Shown piece by piece: positions 17,276 to 25,197 of a stretch of 64,000 nucleotides of DNA. The stretch lies in the NCBI GenBank assembly GCA_040882605.1, contig JBBEAY010000023.1:83937-147936 (forward strand). The letters are read 5' to 3'. Numbering within the stretch: the first letter of the stretch is position 1; every line of letters begins with the position of its first letter. This stretch comes from JAOUEA01 sp040882605. Lineage in GTDB: Bacteria; Actinomycetota; UBA4738; HRBIN12. Both the position numbers and the translations under genes were made by a program. Under the pieces are notes generated by a model. That model was not told the DNA's origin. It did not search any database and saw only the letters and a program-made list of their open reading frames with translations.

Positions 17276-17286
17276 GAGGTGGGTCC
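17259..17286 (+). terminator. Hairpin terminator after the P2-type ATPase
   Basis: A 12-bp perfect stem, GGACCCACCTCC / GGAGGTGGGTCC, surrounds a TCTA loop that includes the stop codon TAG (17273-17275). There is no long T tract afterwards, as is common in GC-rich genomes. It separates this gene from the convergent GTPase gene and could act in both directions. Confidence 0.7.
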
Positions 17287-17327
17287 GGGTCGGAGGTGGT
17301 GTCCTTCCTGGTCGGTGCTCGACCTCC

Positions 17328-18671
17328 TCAGATCGCGTAGGAGTGTTCGACTCCGACGAGGATCGGTGCGAGCACATCCTTCAGCCTCGGCGATCCTGTT
17401 TCCTCCAGTCGGTATGTCACGCGCGCGGTCGGCTGCTGGATCTGGATCACGTGACGGAGATCCATCGGTGTGCCGATCACCACCGTGTCGCACGGTGTCT
17501 GCGCGATCGTCTCCTCCAGCTCCTTGAGCTGGCTGGGGGAGTAACCCTGTGCTGGAAGCACGGCGCCGACGTCGTAGCGCTCGAACACCTCCGCGATCGT
17601 GCCGTGCGCGTAGGGGCGAGGGTCGACGATCTCGGCTGCGCCGGCCCGTTGGGCTGCCACGGTCCCGGCGCCGAACTTCATGCCCCCGTGGGTCAGCGTT
17701 GGTCCGTCTTCGACGACCAGCACACGCTTGCCTGTCACGAGCTCGGGCTCGTCCAGCGTCAGCGCGCTGTTCGCGTGCAGGATGTCGGCCTCGGGATTCA
17801 GCTCTCGGACCGAGGCCTCCACCTCGAGCACCTTCTCGGGCGAAGCGACGTCCACCTTGTTGATCAGCACGACGTCGGCCATACGGACGTTGGCCTCACC
17901 AGGGTGGTAGGCGCGCTCGTGGCCCGGGCGTAGCGGATCGGTGATCGTGATGTGGACGTCGGGTCGGTAGAACGGCAGGTCGTTGTTGCCGCCGTCCCAC
18001 AGCAGGACATCGCACTCCTGCTGCGCGTCCTCGAGGATCGCGCCGTAGTCGACGCCCGCGTACACGATCGTGCCCTCACGGATGTGTGCTTCGTACTCTT
18101 CCCGTTCCTCCACCGTGACGCCCGCTGTGTCCAGATCCTGGAGCGTGGCGAAGCGTTGGACGCGCTCGGCAACCAGGTCGCCGTAGGGCATCGGGTGTCG
18201 CACCGCGACCACACGCAGACCTTCGTGCTTCAGCAGGTCGGCGATGTACCTCGTCGTCTGGCTCTTGCCGCAACCGGTTCGCACGGCGCAGATGGCTACC
18301 ACCGGCACCGAGGCAGTGAGCATCGTTGCCTCCGGCCCGAGCAGCGTGAAGTTGGCGCCCGCCGCCATGACCTCGCTCGCCTTGTGCATCACGTACTCGT
18401 ACGACACGTCGGAGTACGCGAACACGACATCGTCGACCTTCCGGTCCGCGATGAGGTCCGCGAGCTCCTCTTCAGGGTGGATCTCGATGCCGTTCGGATA
18501 CCGTGGCCCGGCGAGCTGCGCCGGGTAGACGCGGTCGTCGATGAACGGGATCTGGGCCGCCGTGAAGGCGACCACCTCGGTCAGCGGGTCGTCCCGGTAG
18601 ACCACGTTGAAGTTGTGGAAGTCGCGACCCGCGGCTCCCATGATGATGATTCGTCGCTGCATGACCACCAT
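17328..18671 (-). CDS. Cyclic 2,3-diphosphoglycerate synthetase-like GTPase
   Basis: 447 residues. An N-terminal Rossmann-like part (RRIIIMGAAGRDFHNFN) is followed by a P-loop region (AVRTGCGKSQTTR, about residues 128-140), DVLLWDGGNNDLPF, and NKVD typical of G proteins. This matches proteins annotated as cyclic 2,3-diphosphoglycerate synthetase, which in methanogens makes a thermoprotectant. The bacterial members' role is not established. A run AGGAAGGGG lies just before the ATG at 18671 and also serves a second ATG nine bases on. Two DosR-like boxes lie 77-121 bases upstream. Confidence 0.88.
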   Translation of the reverse strand: MVVMQRRIIIMGAAGRDFHNFNVVYRDDPLTEVVAFTAAQIPFIDDRVYPAQLAGPRYPNGIEIHPEEELADLIADRKVDDVVFAYSDVSYEYVMHKASEVMAAGANFTLLGPEATMLTASVPVVAICAVRTGCGKSQTTRYIADLLKHEGLRVVAVRHPMPYGDLVAERVQRFATLQDLDTAGVTVEEREEYEAHIREGTIVYAGVDYGAILEDAQQECDVLLWDGGNNDLPFYRPDVHITITDPLRPGHERAYHPGEANVRMADVVLINKVDVASPEKVLEVEASVRELNPEADILHANSALTLDEPELVTGKRVLVVEDGPTLTHGGMKFGAGTVAAQRAGAAEIVDPRPYAHGTIAEVFERYDVGAVLPAQGYSPSQLKELEETIAQTPCDTVVIGTPMDLRHVIQIQQPTARVTYRLEETGSPRLKDVLAPILVGVEHSYAI

Positions 18672-18675
18672 CCCC

Positions 18676-18721
18676 TTCCTGTAGGTGATGCCTTCACGTT
18701 CCTGTAGGTGATGCCTTCACG
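18676..18721. repeat. 23-bp perfect tandem duplication
   Basis: The 23-base unit that begins TTCCTGTAGGTGATG and ends CCTTCACG occurs twice without interruption (18676-18698 and 18699-18721). It lies in the 5' untranslated region of the GTPase gene, and one copy supplies the ribosome binding site. A recent slippage duplication is the simplest explanation. Confidence 0.9.
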
Positions 18722-18747
18722 CTAGGCGCGCGAGCATCGCTCAGCCC

Positions 18748-18792
18748 GGGTCGATGGTCCCGAAGGTAGACGGACTGCTGGCCCTGGGTCCC
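18748..18792 (-). promoter_or_regulatory. Pair of DosR/DevR-like boxes upstream of the GTPase gene
   Basis: On the minus strand the proximal site (18748-18761) reads GGGACCATCGACCC and is preceded by TTC, matching the left arm TTSGGGAC of the mycobacterial DosR motif. The distal site (18779-18792) reads GGGACCCAGGGCCA. They lie 77 and 108 bases before the start codon at 18671, within the range usual for DosR sites. Found by eye; binding is inferred. Confidence 0.5.
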
Positions 18793-18942
18793 TCGTGGTC
18801 GGTGCTGCGGTCGATCCGTTCCTGGCCGAGTGGGCCCCGGGAGCGTCGGTGCGGTGTCTCGAGCGTCATGACCGCCTTCCTTGTCCGCCCCCAGGATGCG
18901 CGCCTCGAGGGGCCCACAGCGACCGGGTGGCCCCCAGCCGGT

Positions 18943-18956
18943 GGGACCTTCAGCAG
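18943..18956 (+). promoter_or_regulatory. DosR-like half-site upstream of the permease remnant
   Basis: GGGACCTTCAGCAG has a perfect left arm, identical in its first nine bases to the box at 23949, but a poor right arm. It lies 81-94 bases before the ATG of the amino-acid permease remnant, the same distance as the stronger boxes. This may be a degenerate operator left with a dead gene. Confidence 0.25.
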
Positions 18957-19036
18957 GGGGCCGGGTGGTGTCCGGCTCTTACGCTCAGAGCAGGAAGGGA
19001 GGAGCGACCTCTCCGCCCATGAGAAGGAGGGACAGA

Positions 19037-19829
19037 ATGACACCGCGTGTCGCACGTCCCACTGTTCGACCTCGATCCGAGCTCAAGCGCGAGATGGGCT
19101 TGTAGACCGCCACCGCGATGGTGGTCGGCAACATGATCGGGTCCGGGGTGTTCCTGCTTCCTGCGGCTCTCGCAGGGGTCGCGCTCGTCTACGGCTCCAG
19201 CGCCCTGCTGGCGTGGGTGGTCACCGGCGTGGGAGCGATGCTCCTGGCCGGCGTGTTCGCGACGATGGGTCGCGCTTACCCGAAGACCGGCGGACCGTAC
19301 GCATACGCACGCCGAGCGTTCGGCGACTTCGTCGGGTTCCAGACGGCGTGGGGCTACTGGATCGCCGCCTGGGTCGGCAACGCAGCGATCGCGACGGCGT
19401 TCGTCGGCTACACCACTGTGGTGTGGCCGGGGCTCGCTGACAGCAACCTCGCCATGGCGCTGCTCGCGGTCGGCTCGATCTGGCTGCTCACCTTCGTCAA
19501 CATCCTGGGGGTGCGTGAGGGAGGTCGGGTCCAGGTTGCGACGACGATCCTGAAGTTCGTGCCGCTCGCCTTGATCGCCGTGATCGGCCTCTTCTCGATA
19601 GACACGGCTCACTTCACACCGTTCCTCGAAGCTACGGGGTCGACCGGACGCAACGCCCTCACGTTGCTCGAGGGCATCACCGCGGCAGTGGGCTTGACCC
19701 TGTGGGCGTTCATCGGGCTCGAGTCGGCGACCGTGCCGGCCGAGGAGGTGAAAGATCCGGGGCGGACGATCCCCAGGGCGACGTACCTGGGAACGGCCGT
19801 CACGACCCTGATCTACATCGTCGCGACCT
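19037..19829 (+). pseudogene. APC family amino-acid permease, amber-interrupted and truncated
   Basis: The ATG at 19037 follows GAAGGAGG. The frame reads SELKREMGL, then TAG (19103-19105), then TATAMVVGNMIGSGVFLLPAAL in the same frame. Relatives have Trp at the stop position, so one TGG-to-TAG change is enough. The N-terminal six or so helices follow in good order to TTLIYIVAT near 19829. After that the homology ends abruptly and the frame runs on into the next gene as nonsense. About half of a normal permease is missing. The gene is dead in two ways. Confidence 0.8.
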
Positions 19830-19913
19830 CCTGTCCCCGACGATGCTCGATCCTTTGCTCCGCGGTACGGAGTGGGGCAGGGTCTCTGATCGCTCCGAAC
19901 GGGGGTGAGTTCG

Positions 19914-21263
19914 ATGTTCCGCGACCGTGTGGAGGCCGGGCGCCGCCTCGGCGAGCGGCTCAGGCAGTTCCGGGCCAGTTCGCCCGTGATCCTCGGGCTT
20001 CCCAGGGGAGGGGTGCCGGTCGCGGCGGAAGTGGCTCGGGCGCTTGAAGCGCCGCTGGACGTCCTCGTCGTCCGGAAGCTGGGCGTCCCCTGGCACCCCG
20101 AGCTCGGCTTCGGAGCGATCGGAGAGAGCGGCGTCACCGTCGTGGATGAAGAGGTCGTCGCGATGGCCCGGATCAGACCGTCGGAGATGGAGGACGTCAT
20201 CCGTGCGGAAAGTGCGGAGCTCGAGCGGCGGGTTCGCCTCTACCGCGGAGATCGTTCACCCGTCCCGTTGCAGGGTCGCACCGTGATCGTCGTCGACGAC
20301 GGCATCGCCACCGGAGTCACGGTCCGGGCGGCGATCGAGGTGTTGCGGCGCAGGGGCGCGGGCCACGTCGTGTTGGCGGTGCCGGCGGCGCCGCCGCGTG
20401 CCGTCGAGGCGCTGCGGTCCCTCGCTGACGAGATGGTCGTGCTCAAGTCGGAGGAGGCGTTCTTCGCGGTTGGCCAGTTCTACGACGAGTTCCCACAGGT
20501 CACGGATGAGGAAGTGACCCGGGTCCTGTCGGAGCCCGACGGCGAGCTCACGTCGGTCGGGGCCGACGGCCCCTTCGTGCGGAGCTGCGACATCGACCTC
20601 GGTTCGGTCAGTCTCATGGGCGATCTGGCGATGCCTGCCCGGGCGACCGGTCTCGTCCTGTTCGCCCACGGCAGCGGCAGCAGTCGCCACAGCCCGAGGA
20701 ACCGTTCGGTCGCGCGCAGACTGAACGAGGCGGGACTTGGGACGTTGCTCTTCGACCTGCTGAAGGCCGAGGAGGAACTCGACCGCTCGAACGTGTTCGA
20801 TATCGGCCTCCTGGCGGATCGCCTCGTCGAGACGACTGGATGGCTTCGCCGTCAGCCGGAGGCTGCCGGCCTGCCGGTCGGCTACTTCGGGGCGAGCACC
20901 GGAGCCGCTGCCGCTCTGATCGCAGCCGCAAAGCTGAGCAACACGATCGGGGCCGTCGTCTCTCGGGGCGGGCGACCCGATCTGGCTGGATCCCGCCTCG
21001 CCGACGTGCGTGCGGCCACGCTGCTGATCGTCGGGGGCCAGGATCGAGTCGTCCTCGGGCTGAACAGGGACGCGCAGGCACTGCTCGGCGCCCCGAGCGA
21101 GCTGCAGGTCGTGCCCGGAGCGACGCACTTGTTCGAGGAGCCGGGCGCGCTTGAGCGGGTCGCCGTGCTCGCCGCCGGATGGTTCACGCGGTATCTAGCA
21201 GGCGTCGCGGCGGAACCTGTAGGGTCGGAAACTCCGATCCGCCTCCAGCTCGCCGATCCGTAG
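19914..21263 (+). CDS. Phosphoribosyltransferase fused to a dienelactone-hydrolase-like domain
   Basis: 449 residues. The ATG at 19914 is preferred over GTG 19905 because GGGGGTGA precedes it. Residues 1-205 are a PRTase-fold domain with the PRPP loop VIVVDDGIATGVT (125-137). Residues about 215-440 are an alpha/beta hydrolase with nucleophile motif GASTG (Ser328), GGQDRVV and a late GATHLFE supplying Asp and His. The same fusion is found in the mycobacterial protein Rv0571c, listed in the DosR dormancy regulon. The substrate is unknown. The neighbours in this island point to stress survival. Confidence 0.9.
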   Translation: MFRDRVEAGRRLGERLRQFRASSPVILGLPRGGVPVAAEVARALEAPLDVLVVRKLGVPWHPELGFGAIGESGVTVVDEEVVAMARIRPSEMEDVIRAESAELERRVRLYRGDRSPVPLQGRTVIVVDDGIATGVTVRAAIEVLRRRGAGHVVLAVPAAPPRAVEALRSLADEMVVLKSEEAFFAVGQFYDEFPQVTDEEVTRVLSEPDGELTSVGADGPFVRSCDIDLGSVSLMGDLAMPARATGLVLFAHGSGSSRHSPRNRSVARRLNEAGLGTLLFDLLKAEEELDRSNVFDIGLLADRLVETTGWLRRQPEAAGLPVGYFGASTGAAAALIAAAKLSNTIGAVVSRGGRPDLAGSRLADVRAATLLIVGGQDRVVLGLNRDAQALLGAPSELQVVPGATHLFEEPGALERVAVLAAGWFTRYLAGVAAEPVGSETPIRLQLADP

Positions 21264-21364
21264 CATGCGCGGAAGCTGTTTCTCCTCTCCCTGATCGTCC
21301 GCGCGGTGGCTCGCTGTGTCGCGAGCTCGGCGGATGACGGCTCCAAGGACTGCGGGTCGGGTCC

Positions 21365-21390
21365 TTCGGCCCCCCGGTTGGGGGGCCGAA
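21365..21390 (+). terminator. Perfect GC hairpin after the PRTase-hydrolase gene
   Basis: An 11-bp perfect stem, TTCGGCCCCCC / GGGGGGCCGAA, with a GGTT loop lies 101 bases after the stop codon and 57 bases before the next start. No T tract follows. It is probably a transcription terminator, or an RNA 3' end structure. Confidence 0.6.
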
Positions 21391-21446
21391 GCCCCTTCCG
21401 CTGGCCGTTCCCCCGACCTACCGTCGTGGGCGAAGGGAGGACGAAG

Positions 21447-21728
21447 ATGGCACGGAAGCTGGACCGATGGAAGCAGTTCAGGCCCTGCCCTCAGTGCAAC
21501 TACAACTTCGGCACAGGAGAGGGCGAACGGGGTTGCTCCTGGGGCGAGTGCCCGTACCTTCCTGAGGAGTTGAACGTGTTCTGCGACTCCTGCAGGTTCG
21601 ACTTCCTCACTATGGAGGGGAACCCCCCATGTCCCGACCCCGCGACCTGTGAACATGGCGTGGAGCCCCGATCCCACGTCGAAAACGTGCGCGAGTGGAT
21701 GAGGACCCTAGACATCGCGGTGCCGTAG
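21447..21728 (+). CDS. Cysteine-rich zinc-ribbon-like protein
   Basis: 93 residues. The ATG at 21447 follows GGGAGGACGAAG, a good ribosome binding site. Cysteines are grouped as CPQC (about residues 13-16), GCSWGEC, CDSC and CPDPATC, enough for two zinc sites. The protein is basic at the start and acidic near the end. No known family was identified. It stands between the PRTase fusion and another Cys-containing frame. Confidence 0.7.
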   Translation: MARKLDRWKQFRPCPQCNYNFGTGEGERGCSWGECPYLPEELNVFCDSCRFDFLTMEGNPPCPDPATCEHGVEPRSHVENVREWMRTLDIAVP

Positions 21729-21744
21729 TGCATCGGGAGATGCC

Positions 21745-22201
21745 ATGAGGACGTGCCCCGGGTGCGGCTATCGTGGCGGCCCCAATACTGCCGGTCCTAG
21801 GCCGACGACGAACTGCCAGCACGTCCCCGATCGGCCGCGCGATCTGCCGGTTGATCCGTCTTGGTCGCCGCCGCGGACCTATGCCGACGATGACCCGATC
21901 GGGCCGCATGCGGAAGGGGGCTGCGAACCAGGTAGCGCACGGACACATCTCCCTTGCCCTCGACGTTCGATGGCCGCCGCCGGCCGGCGACGAGTGGCTG
22001 TACCGCGCGGCCTGCGCCCTGGACTGCGGGAAGTTCTTCGGGCGGTTCCATATCGATCCCGCAACGGACCTGCAGGTCGGTCACGAGATGGTCCTCGTGC
22101 AGTGGCGGCGCGGGAGGAAGCTCGTGGTCTGGCCGCCCCCCGTGTCCAAGGCTAGGCCCTGTACCCGAGGCCGCGATGGACTGGTGGCAGTGGGGGTGTG
22201 A
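21745..22201 (+). pseudogene. Possible frameshifted small protein with zinc-knuckle start
   Basis: An ATG at 21745 after GGGAG starts MRTCPGCGYRGGPN, a zinc-ribbon-like opening, and this frame is credible for about 60 residues. From about 21900 the coding character (strong G/C third positions, sequence such as DEWLYRAACALDCGKFFGRF) moves to another frame that ends at 22201. Either one gene is frameshifted or two short genes overlap. The product is not recognised. Confidence 0.35.
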
Positions 22202-22216
22202 ACGACGAGGACTAAC

Positions 22217-23173
22217 ATGGAAGCCATGCAGGTCTACCACCTGACGATTCAGGAGAACGGGCACTCGGTACGGTTCGTCTACGAGGACCGTGATGAGGCG
22301 CTGGCGCGCCTCGCCGATGCGATCGCCGCCGGGCTCGACGCAAAGCTCGACGAGGTTGTGCGCGCGCCGGCGTTCCCGAAGCCGACCGAGAGGTTGCCGG
22401 ACGAGATCGTGCCCGTTCGCCACCAAGGCGAGAGGCTCGGGGCGGTCTCGATCGAGAAGAAGCCGGGCGAGTCCCTCACCCCGCCCGAGCGGATGCTTGT
22501 CTCTGACCTCGGCTCGCAGGCGGGCCTCGGGCGTGGAAACGCGGCGCTCATCGCCGATCTTCGCGACTCCCGCCAACGCCTAGTCGCCGCTCAGGACGAC
22601 GAACGTCGCAAGCTGGAGCGGAGTCTCCACGGAGCGCAGCAGCATGTCGGCGCGCTAGCGGTGAAGCTCCGGCTCGCGGAGTCCCTCGCGGAGCGCGACC
22701 CGTCCGCCACCAAGACGATGCTCACGGATCTTCGGACCGAGACGGGGGAGGCGCTGGAGAGCCTCCGTGACCTCGCCCGGGGGATCTACCCACCCCTGCT
22801 CGCCGACAAGGGGCTGGCGGCCGCTTTGGAGTCGCAGGCTCGCAAGGGTTCGGTGCCGACCGAGGTCAGATCCGAGGGGATCGGGCGCTACCCCCCGGAC
22901 GTGGAATCGGCCGTCTACTTCTGCGCCCTGGAGGCGCTGAACAACGTCGCGAAGTACGCGGGCGCCACCCGAGCGGAGGTTCGCCTCGCCCAGGCCGACG
23001 GGGAACTCACCTTCGAGGTCTCCGACGACGGCGACGGGTTCGATCCTGCCCAGACCGGCTACGGGACCGGTCTGCAGGGCATGGCCGACCGACTGGATGC
23101 GATAGGCGGGACACTCAGGGTTCACTCGCAGCCTGGGAAGGGCGCGCAGGTCACAGGGCGAGTTCCCGTCTAG
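22217..23173 (+). CDS. Histidine-kinase-like protein of the NarL/DevS class (HisKA_3)
   Basis: 318 residues with no membrane segment. Residues about 1-110 are a poorly conserved input region. Residues 125-185 are a HisKA_3 dimerisation domain with phospho-acceptor candidate His138. The ATPase domain has NNVAKYAGA and SDDGDGFDP and ends GKGAQVTGRVPV. The phosphorylation box reads ERSLHGAQQHV, whereas the usual form is LHDGAQQ: the acidic residue after the histidine is missing. That could impair autophosphorylation. No response regulator adjoins it; the nearest is at 28373. Confidence 0.85.
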   Translation: MEAMQVYHLTIQENGHSVRFVYEDRDEALARLADAIAAGLDAKLDEVVRAPAFPKPTERLPDEIVPVRHQGERLGAVSIEKKPGESLTPPERMLVSDLGSQAGLGRGNAALIADLRDSRQRLVAAQDDERRKLERSLHGAQQHVGALAVKLRLAESLAERDPSATKTMLTDLRTETGEALESLRDLARGIYPPLLADKGLAAALESQARKGSVPTEVRSEGIGRYPPDVESAVYFCALEALNNVAKYAGATRAEVRLAQADGELTFEVSDDGDGFDPAQTGYGTGLQGMADRLDAIGGTLRVHSQPGKGAQVTGRVPV

Positions 23174-23282
23174 GCGGTACCTGCCGACGCGCTACCTCGG
23201 TGCATATCTGGAGCTCTTCCTTCAACTCATTCGAGGAGGAGTCGGCCGTCCTCAGGCTCGCTCCTGACCGTTCCGAGACCGA

Positions 23283-23840
23283 TCACGCCACGTCGACCAT
23301 CGGCACGGCGGCGGTCCGCCGGACGTGGCGGAAGCCGAGGAATGCGAAGACCGCGAGCGCGACTCCGGCAACGATGAGCGCCATGCCCACGTACAGAGCG
23401 ATGGTCGCCACCGTCCACCATCCGTAGGCGTTCAGCAGGATCGATCGGAGCGCCTCGCCCTTGAACAGGGTGTCGGCTTTCCCTTGGAGCTCCGCAGCCG
23501 TGTCAGGATCGAGTCCCTCCTCCCGGGCGGCTGCGCTCGTCTCCGAGTAGGTCTTGCCCTCGTTCACTTCTGCGAGGTGCCCTCCGATGTACCGGGCGAA
23601 GCCTTCGGCCTCAGGTCCGGTGTCGACCGTCTGACCGGCGAAGTCGCCGAGCTGCTCCTGCTCCTCAGGGGTCATCGCATCGAGAGGTGGGAACACCACT
23701 CTCTCCGGCCGCAGCCGATCCTGCACGTTGTCCCTGCCGAAGTCACCCCCGTACACGGCAGCGGCGCCGATCACGATGAGGGCGATCGCCACAACCGCTC
23801 CCGCTGCGCTTACGATCCGGTCCCAGCTCGTCCTGTCCAT
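23283..23840 (-). CDS. Two-TM membrane protein with extracytoplasmic loop
   Basis: 185 residues. Hydrophobic segments at about 10-30 and 140-165 enclose an acidic loop of about 110 residues (LDAMTPEEQEQLGDFAGQTV and YSETSAAAREEGLDPDTAAEL). The C-terminus is short and basic. Similar actinobacterial proteins are known only as hypothetical. A DosR-like box lies 109-122 bases before the start, placing the gene in the proposed stress regulon. Confidence 0.75.
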   Translation of the reverse strand: MDRTSWDRIVSAAGAVVAIALIVIGAAAVYGGDFGRDNVQDRLRPERVVFPPLDAMTPEEQEQLGDFAGQTVDTGPEAEGFARYIGGHLAEVNEGKTYSETSAAAREEGLDPDTAAELQGKADTLFKGEALRSILLNAYGWWTVATIALYVGMALIVAGVALAVFAFLGFRHVRRTAAVPMVDVA

Positions 23841-23925
23841 GTGGCATCTCCTCCCTTTCGCATCGCATCACGATGCGTGCGGTCCTTCGATGTTCAAGTG
23901 TCTCTGGGTGGCGTCCGATCCCGGG

Positions 23926-23962
23926 GTGCCGGACGGCCCTCGCTTCTCGGGACCTTCGACCC
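23926..23962 (+). promoter_or_regulatory. DosR/DevR-like box (with a weaker partner)
   Basis: GGGACCTTCGACCC at 23949-23962 matches the GGGAC-N4-GNCCC core, with CTC just before it. A weaker copy, GGGCCGTCCGGCAC on the minus strand, lies at 23926-23939, 23 bases away, the same offset as in the nosZ promoter. Relative to the membrane protein gene that starts at 23840 on the minus strand, the sites are 86-122 bases upstream. Confidence 0.45.
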
Positions 23963-24220
23963 GGTGCGCACACGCTCATCAGGCCATGCTGGCTGACGAG
24001 GAGGCGAGATCATGCGCTACATGGGTGAGTGCACCGGCTTCTCGTCAACAGAGCCCCGCCTCGAAGGTCTGGTCGGCGCGCCGTCGACGAGAGAACCCGG
24101 TCCGATGTTCGCTGTCGGGATTCACGGGCGTGGCGCGACCGTGGTGCGTCCTTCCCCGCGGCGGGCGTTGCCGCGCCAAGGATCTGTAACGCCTCCGGCC
24201 GGAGGAGCCAACGGCCGAAC

Positions 24221-24234
24221 GAACAGAAGGTCCC
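24221..24234 (-). promoter_or_regulatory. DosR-like half-site upstream of the universal stress protein gene
   Basis: On the minus strand GGGACCTTCTGTTC repeats the left arm of the box at 23949 but lacks the right arm. It lies 77-90 bases before the ATG at 24311, the distance seen for the full boxes. Weak evidence taken alone. Confidence 0.25.
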
Positions 24235-24310
24235 GGAGCGGCAGGGTCGGACGCCCCTCACGGCGACCCCGTTCCTCGGCCAGACTAGGGATAGGAGGGA
24301 GGTGAATGCC

Positions 24311-24727
24311 ATGTTCAAGAAGATCTTCTTGGCGGTCGACGGCTCCGAGAGTAGCGGGCGGGCCACGAAGCTCGCCGCCGATCTCGCGAAGGCGTCGGGT
24401 GGCGAGGTGGTCGTATTCCACGCTCGTGAGCGGGAGTTCGCTGCACGCGCGGGCATCGTCGACATCGAGACGCCGACGGAGACACGCGAGCTGGTCGACG
24501 AGACCGTCAGAGGCCTCAAGGAAGCCGATGTCAACGCCCGAGGCGATGTGCGAACCGCACTGATCGGAACTGTCGCGAGAGAGATCGTCGATGTTGCGGC
24601 GGCCGAGGGCGCAGATGTGATCGTGATGGGCACCCGCGGCCTGTCCGACTGGAGCGGACTCTTCCTCGGAAGCGTCACCCATCGGGTGATCCACGCCGCA
24701 GAGGTTCCGGTCCTCGTCACTCGGTGA
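24311..24727 (+). CDS. Universal stress protein (UspA fold)
   Basis: 138 residues, one Usp domain. The opening MFKKIFLAVDGSESS and the ATP-binding motif GTRGLSDWSGLFLGSVTHRVIHAAEVPVLV (near residues 107-136) fit the G-2x-G-9x-G(S/T) pattern of ATP-binding members. A strong ribosome binding site (AGGAGGGAGGTGA) precedes the ATG. Usp proteins are prominent in DosR regulons and help cells survive hypoxia and stasis. Neighbours support that role. Confidence 0.92.
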   Translation: MFKKIFLAVDGSESSGRATKLAADLAKASGGEVVVFHAREREFAARAGIVDIETPTETRELVDETVRGLKEADVNARGDVRTALIGTVAREIVDVAAAEGADVIVMGTRGLSDWSGLFLGSVTHRVIHAAEVPVLVTR

Positions 24728-24783
24728 ACCGTGATCTGGAGGCGGCAGCCATGTCGGTGCCGCCTCCGCGGACGCCAACACGC

Positions 24784-24797
24784 TGCCCCATGGTCCC
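24784..24797 (-). promoter_or_regulatory. Weak DosR-like site upstream of the DUF1918 gene
   Basis: On the minus strand GGGACCATGGGGCA has a perfect left arm and a poor right arm. It lies 81-94 bases before the DUF1918 start codon, again the common distance. It may be chance in GC-rich DNA. Confidence 0.2.
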
Positions 24798-24877
24798 GGG
24801 GGGTACAGGGGTGAACGACGGGTTCGCGGAAGGTATACCGGGCCGCAGTCAGCGATCTGACGGGAAGGGGAGGCGAC

Positions 24878-25081
24878 ATGAAGGCGACCGTGGGCGACAA
24901 GCTGGTGATCCAAGGCCATCACATCGGTGAGCATGAGCGGGACGCGGAGATCCTCGAGATCCACGGGGAGGAGGGGACCCCTCCGTTCCTCGTCCGGTGG
25001 TCGGACACGGGCCATGAGGGCCTCGTGTTCCCGGGACCCGATGCATCGATCGAGCATCCCGGCGGGTCTCTGCCGAGCTGA
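24878..25081 (+). CDS. DUF1918 protein
   Basis: 67 residues. MKATVGDKLVIQGHHIGEHERDAEILEI, then PPFLVRWSDTGHEGLVFPGPDA, is the full DUF1918 pattern, a small SH3-like barrel of about 60 residues found mainly in actinobacteria. GGGAAGGGGAGGCGAC gives a good ribosome binding site. Biochemical function is unknown. A hairpin terminator follows at 25117. Confidence 0.9.
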   Translation: MKATVGDKLVIQGHHIGEHERDAEILEIHGEEGTPPFLVRWSDTGHEGLVFPGPDASIEHPGGSLPS

Positions 25082-25116
25082 TCCGATGCGTAGCTCGCCT
25101 GAGTATCCGTCGCCTG

Positions 25117-25145
25117 GACCGAGGGTTCTCATGGAACCCTCGGTC
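25117..25145 (+). terminator. Hairpin terminator after the DUF1918 gene
   Basis: A 12-bp perfect stem, GACCGAGGGTTC / GAACCCTCGGTC, with a TCATG loop lies 35 bases after the DUF1918 stop. No T tract follows. It ends about 40 bases before the -10 element of the sensor kinase gene. Confidence 0.65.
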
Positions 25146-25197
25146 GGTCTTGAAGACTCTTCCCTCGCTGCTTCCGCGGCGCGGGTACGCTGCGACG

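Larger units (their letters stand above)
23841..24310. other. Long intergenic region with regulatory sites
   Basis: About 470 bases with no gene I trust. An ATG at 24012 has a good GAGGAGG upstream and stays open for 97 codons. Its product turns into an Arg/Pro/Gly-rich sequence without fold character, so it may be the stub of a decayed gene. The region holds DosR-like elements on both sides, described separately. Confidence 0.4.

Noticed and set aside
24012..24305. A 97-codon gene with a good ribosome binding site
   Set aside because: The product becomes Arg/Pro/Gly-rich and non-globular after about 40 residues; kept only as a possible stub in the intergenic note.
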